From Candidatus Saccharimonadota bacterium (GTDB taxonomy: Bacteria; Patescibacteriota; Saccharimonadia; Saccharimonadales; Saccharimonadaceae), in the NCBI GenBank assembly GCA_017652715.1, contig JAGCAL010000081.1, positions 1 to 7,790 on the forward strand: a stretch of 7,790 nucleotides of DNA, in the 5' to 3' direction. This document shows, piece by piece, positions 6,105 through 7,790 of the stretch. The first letter of the stretch is position 1; the number at the start of each line of letters is the position of its first letter. Below the pieces are notes generated by a model, which had not been told where the DNA came from, did not search any database, and saw only the letters and a program-made list of their open reading frames with translations. The position numbers were made by a program, and so were the translations under genes.

Positions 6105-6675
6105 AGACTGCGTCGCGAGATTGGTCGCCGTTTACTTCGACGAGCAGGCCTAGCGATTTGTAGTTTTGGAGGACTGGTAAGGTTTTTTTGCGGAATTCTT
6201 CTAGGCGGGTTTCAAAGATTTTTAAGTCATTGTCGTCGGCGCGGTCGCCGCGGTCGCCTAGGATTTTTGCTTCCTTGAAACGATTTTCTACGTCTTTTTC
6301 TGAGATATTCAAGATAATGGCAGCTTTAATTTCGTGACCGGAGCCGGCTGCTACGGAAAGAACTTGTTTTTCCTCGCCCGCCCAGCGGCCGATTGAAGAC
6401 AAAATAAGGGGGTATTTGAATAAGTCTGGTCTTTCGAAATATGGCAATACCCATTCATAAAAGATATTAGTCGGTATTAGCTCGCCTTTTTCAGAATATT
6501 TTTTGCGAGTTTGTTGTTCCATGGCTCGGATAATGATGCCGGATGATAAGAATTTACCTCCGAGTGCTTCGGCAAGGCGAATGCCTTGGGTGTCTTTGCC
6601 GGACATCGGCAAGCCAAAGATGTTAATTGAGCCGGTTCCTAGCCATTCTTTGATTTTTAAGATCTTGTCTTCCAT
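6052..6675 (-). CDS. Divergent adenylate-kinase-like nucleoside monophosphate kinase
   Basis: A 207-residue cytoplasmic P-loop kinase. Walker A is GLPMSGKDT (21-29), with Asp after the lysine where adenylate kinases have Gly (GKGT). LSSGIIIRA (43-51) matches the NMP-binding STGD-x-LR region but lacks its Asp. SSIGRW (93-98) stands where GFPR is expected, keeping one Arg (R97). The region at 132-165 ([16 protein letters not shown], then [14 protein letters not shown]) matches the short-LID and R-x-DD segment of the family. Known role of the family: ATP + NMP to ADP + NDP. The altered substrate-binding motifs leave open whether AMP, another nucleotide or another substrate is used. Start ATG 6675 lies 6 nt after a TATGAT box; stop TAA is at 6052-6054. 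The gene runs divergently from hrcA and converges with the lamin-tail protein gene, overlapping it by 53 bp. Confidence 0.85.
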   Translation of the reverse strand: MEDKILKIKEWLGTGSINIFGLPMSGKDTQGIRLAEALGGKFLSSGIIIRAMEQQTRKKYSEKGELIPTNIFYEWVLPYFERPDLFKYPLILSSIGRWAGEEKQVLSVAAGSGHEIKAAIILNISEKDVENRFKEAKILGDRGDRADDNDLKIFETRLEEFRKKTLPVLQNYKSLGLLVEVNGDQSRDAVFNEIVEKLYKRASQSQA

Positions 6676-6681
6676 ATTTTC

Positions 6682-6690
6682 ATCATATCA
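6682..6690 (-). promoter_or_regulatory. Extended -10 promoter of the kinase gene
   Basis: Minus strand: TGA followed by TATGAT (6687 down to 6682), an extended -10 box with five of six matches. A second overlapping TATGAT lies at 6692-6687. The ATG at 6675 begins 6 nt after the hexamer, so the transcript would be leaderless. No clear -35 box is visible. The CIRCE element lies further upstream (6714-6740) and does not overlap this core. Confidence 0.55.
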
Positions 6691-6713
6691 TATTTATGGT
6701 GTTTTTAACATAA

Positions 6714-6740
6714 TTAGCACTCTTGATATTTTAGTGCTAA
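6714..6740. promoter_or_regulatory. CIRCE operator (HrcA binding site)
   Basis: TTAGCACTC (6714-6722), a 9-bp spacer, then TAGTGCTAA (6732-6740). This matches the CIRCE consensus TTAGCACTC-N9-GAGTGCTAA at 17 of 18 positions; the single change is G to T at the first base of the right arm. The symmetry extends two further A/T pairs outwards (AATTAGCACT and AGTGCTAATT). The -35 box of the hrcA promoter lies inside the spacer, so HrcA bound here should block RNA polymerase directly. This indicates autoregulation of the hrcA-grpE operon. Confidence 0.97.
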
Positions 6741-6751
6741 TTTTGTATAAT
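6723..6751 (+). promoter_or_regulatory. Sigma70-type promoter of hrcA-grpE
   Basis: -35 box TTGATA (6723-6728, five of six matches), 17-bp spacer, perfect -10 box TATAAT (6746-6751). The ATG of hrcA (6758) lies 6 nt after the -10 box, so transcription would begin at or next to the start codon. The -35 sits in the CIRCE spacer and the right CIRCE arm lies between -35 and -10. Confidence 0.9.
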
Positions 6752-6757
6752 ATAAGC

Positions 6758-7507
6758 ATGGAAATTACTGAGCGTCAAAAGGAAATTCTTTGTCAAATCG
6801 TCGAGGAATATGCCGAAACTGCTTCCCCGGTAGGAAGTGTGACTTTGGCTAAATTATTCGGTGTTTCGTCGGCGACGATTAGAGCGGAAATGGCTCGGCT
6901 TGAGCATTTAGGATTGATTGCGCAGCCACATACTTCGGCTGGTAGAGTGCCGACTGATGCGGGCTATCGTTTTTATGTGAATAATCTCGGAGATGATTTT
7001 TATAGAGATGATGATTATACTGCTCGGATGCCAGAGGTTAAGGTAGTTGAGAATAACATCGGGCGCGGGATTCATGCGCTTGAGGTAAGGGTTAGTTCGC
7101 AGTCGCGAACAGACACAGCGATTAAAGGGGCGGTAGATGCTTTAGTTGAATTGACTGGAAATCTTGGTCTTGCGACAATTGGTGGTCAGTTATACCTGTC
7201 AGGCATTTCGCGGCTATTTAATCAGCCTGAGTTTGGCGATACGAGGAGAGTGCAGGCGGTTGCGAAGCTTCTAGATAATTTAGAACCGTGGCTTAGAGAG
7301 GCTTCTCCTGGCGAGGCGCTAAATATTTTTATTGGGCGAGAGAATCCAATTGGGAAAAATTCGGAGGTTTCATTGATTATTTCTAAATTCCGTTCGCCGT
7401 TTTCGGACCGAAGTTATATCGGGGTTTTAGGGCCGACGCGACAGAATTATTCTAGAGTCATGGCCTTAGTTCGTCATGCTGGTAATATGTTAGAAGAGAT
7501 TTTATAA
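6758..7507 (+). CDS. hrcA: Heat-inducible transcription repressor HrcA (short form)
   Basis: A 249-residue repressor that binds CIRCE and represses chaperone genes until stress; in the known system its active state depends on GroEL. The N-terminal winged helix is textbook: TERQKEIL at 4-11, [20 protein letters not shown] at 23-42, and the signature [19 protein letters not shown] at 56-74. The C-terminal half keeps FIGRENP and the signature [15 protein letters not shown] around 224-238. Most HrcA proteins are about 340 residues, so roughly 90 residues between the DNA-binding and C-terminal parts are missing, probably the inserted dimerising domain and part of the GAF-like domain. The frame is open upstream to 6503, but the start at 6758 is fixed by homology and by the promoter and CIRCE immediately before it. 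It is followed after 8 bp by grpE. Confidence 0.97.
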   Translation: MEITERQKEILCQIVEEYAETASPVGSVTLAKLFGVSSATIRAEMARLEHLGLIAQPHTSAGRVPTDAGYRFYVNNLGDDFYRDDDYTARMPEVKVVENNIGRGIHALEVRVSSQSRTDTAIKGAVDALVELTGNLGLATIGGQLYLSGISRLFNQPEFGDTRRVQAVAKLLDNLEPWLREASPGEALNIFIGRENPIGKNSEVSLIISKFRSPFSDRSYIGVLGPTRQNYSRVMALVRHAGNMLEEIL

Positions 7508-7515
7508 GGAGAAAA

Positions 7516-7790
7516 ATGAAAAAGAATGAGAAGAATCAAGCAAAAGAAGAATTAGAAATAAGAGTGGCGGAGCTTACTGCTGATTTACAGCGCACACGGG
7601 CAGATTTTGAGAACTTTCGAAAGCAAGTTGATGTTCAGAAGGAAAACGAAAAGAGGATCGCGAAATTCGGTACGGTTTATAAGGTCTTGCCTTTGCTCGA
7701 TGATTTAGATCGCGCAATTAATACTTACAACGAGCTTGCTCCTTTAAAGAAGTCACTCGAGAAGACGTTAGGGGAGCTTGGGCTTTCGAA
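7516..7790 (+). CDS. grpE: Nucleotide exchange factor GrpE, 3' end cut by window
   Basis: The open frame runs off the right edge after 91 full codons. GrpE is the dimeric nucleotide exchange factor of DnaK. Seen here: a short charged N-terminus, the long coiled-coil helix with LTADLQRTRADFENFRKQ (residues about 20-37, a family hallmark), then AKFGTVYKVLPLLDDLDRAI and the beginning of the following helices (LEKTLGELGLS). The unstructured acidic N-terminal tail of many GrpE proteins is short. A strong Shine-Dalgarno AAGGAG (7506-7511), beginning in the last two bases of the hrcA stop codon and 4 nt before the ATG, supports this start and translation as the second gene of the CIRCE-controlled operon. 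dnaK is the expected next gene, outside the window. Confidence 0.95.
   Translation, partial: MKKNEKNQAKEELEIRVAELTADLQRTRADFENFRKQVDVQKENEKRIAKFGTVYKVLPLLDDLDRAINTYNELAPLKKSLEKTLGELGLS

Noticed and set aside
6095..6121. Inverted repeat ATCTCG / CGAGAT around the lamin-tail stop codon as a terminator
   Set aside because: The arms are only six pairs with a 15-nt loop, no T-tract follows on either strand, and it lies inside the kinase coding sequence.
6503..6757. N-terminal extension of HrcA to an upstream ATG
   Set aside because: The extension is antisense to the kinase gene and would run through the CIRCE operator and promoter. HrcA homology begins at the ATG at 6758.
1..7790. CRISPR array, insertion sequence, phage genes or recoded UGA
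   Set aside because: No direct-repeat array, transposase or terminal inverted repeats were seen. No called gene has an internal TGA, and the pseudopilin gene ends at TGA, so there is no sign of the UGA-glycine code of Gracilibacteria or SR1.

Overview
The window looks like chromosomal sequence from a small-genome bacterium of the Candidate Phyla Radiation (Patescibacteria), most likely Saccharibacteria (TM7). This is an inference. It rests on the style of the two pilin-like proteins, a lamin-tail-domain surface protein with two-cysteine repeats, a short HrcA, a very divergent nucleotide kinase, tight gene packing, and start codons placed directly behind -10 boxes. No sequence search was possible. 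The genetic code looks standard: no reading frame called here contains an internal TGA, and TGA, TAG and TAA are all used as stops.

Layout from left to right. (1) Positions 2-2214, + strand: the end of a type IV pilus cluster, with the 3' part of a pseudopilin-like gene and, joined by an ATGA overlap, a PilX-like minor pilin gene. (2) Positions 2225-2369, + strand: a self-contained tRNA unit made of a consensus promoter, an initiator tRNA-fMet with encoded CCA, and an intrinsic terminator. (3) Positions 2361-4692, - strand: a compact three-gene operon transcribed leftwards. It encodes a polytopic membrane protein, a 79-residue helical protein, and a flavoprotein of the pyridine-nucleotide disulfide reductase family whose two active-site cysteines are replaced by Asn and Asp. 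(4) Positions 4702-6104, + strand: an exported, C-terminally anchored protein with two lamin-tail-like domains and three two-cysteine repeats. (5) Positions 6052-6690, - strand: a divergent adenylate-kinase-like nucleoside monophosphate kinase whose 3' end overlaps the previous gene by 53 bp. (6) Positions 6714-7790, + strand: a CIRCE operator wrapped around the hrcA promoter, then hrcA and the start of grpE, the head of a heat-shock operon cut by the window edge.

How the parts work together. The left end and the lamin-tail protein suggest investment in surface structures. The hrcA-grpE unit is a classical autoregulated chaperone operon. The unit most likely to hold undescribed biology is the membrane protein, small protein and cysteine-less flavoprotein operon. 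The regulatory signals also share a pattern: each of the three clear mRNA promoters places the first gene's ATG exactly 6 nt after the -10 hexamer, so the mRNAs are probably leaderless. Two downstream genes in the same window, the PilX-like gene and grpE, have strong Shine-Dalgarno sequences. There is no gene-free stretch longer than 300 bases.
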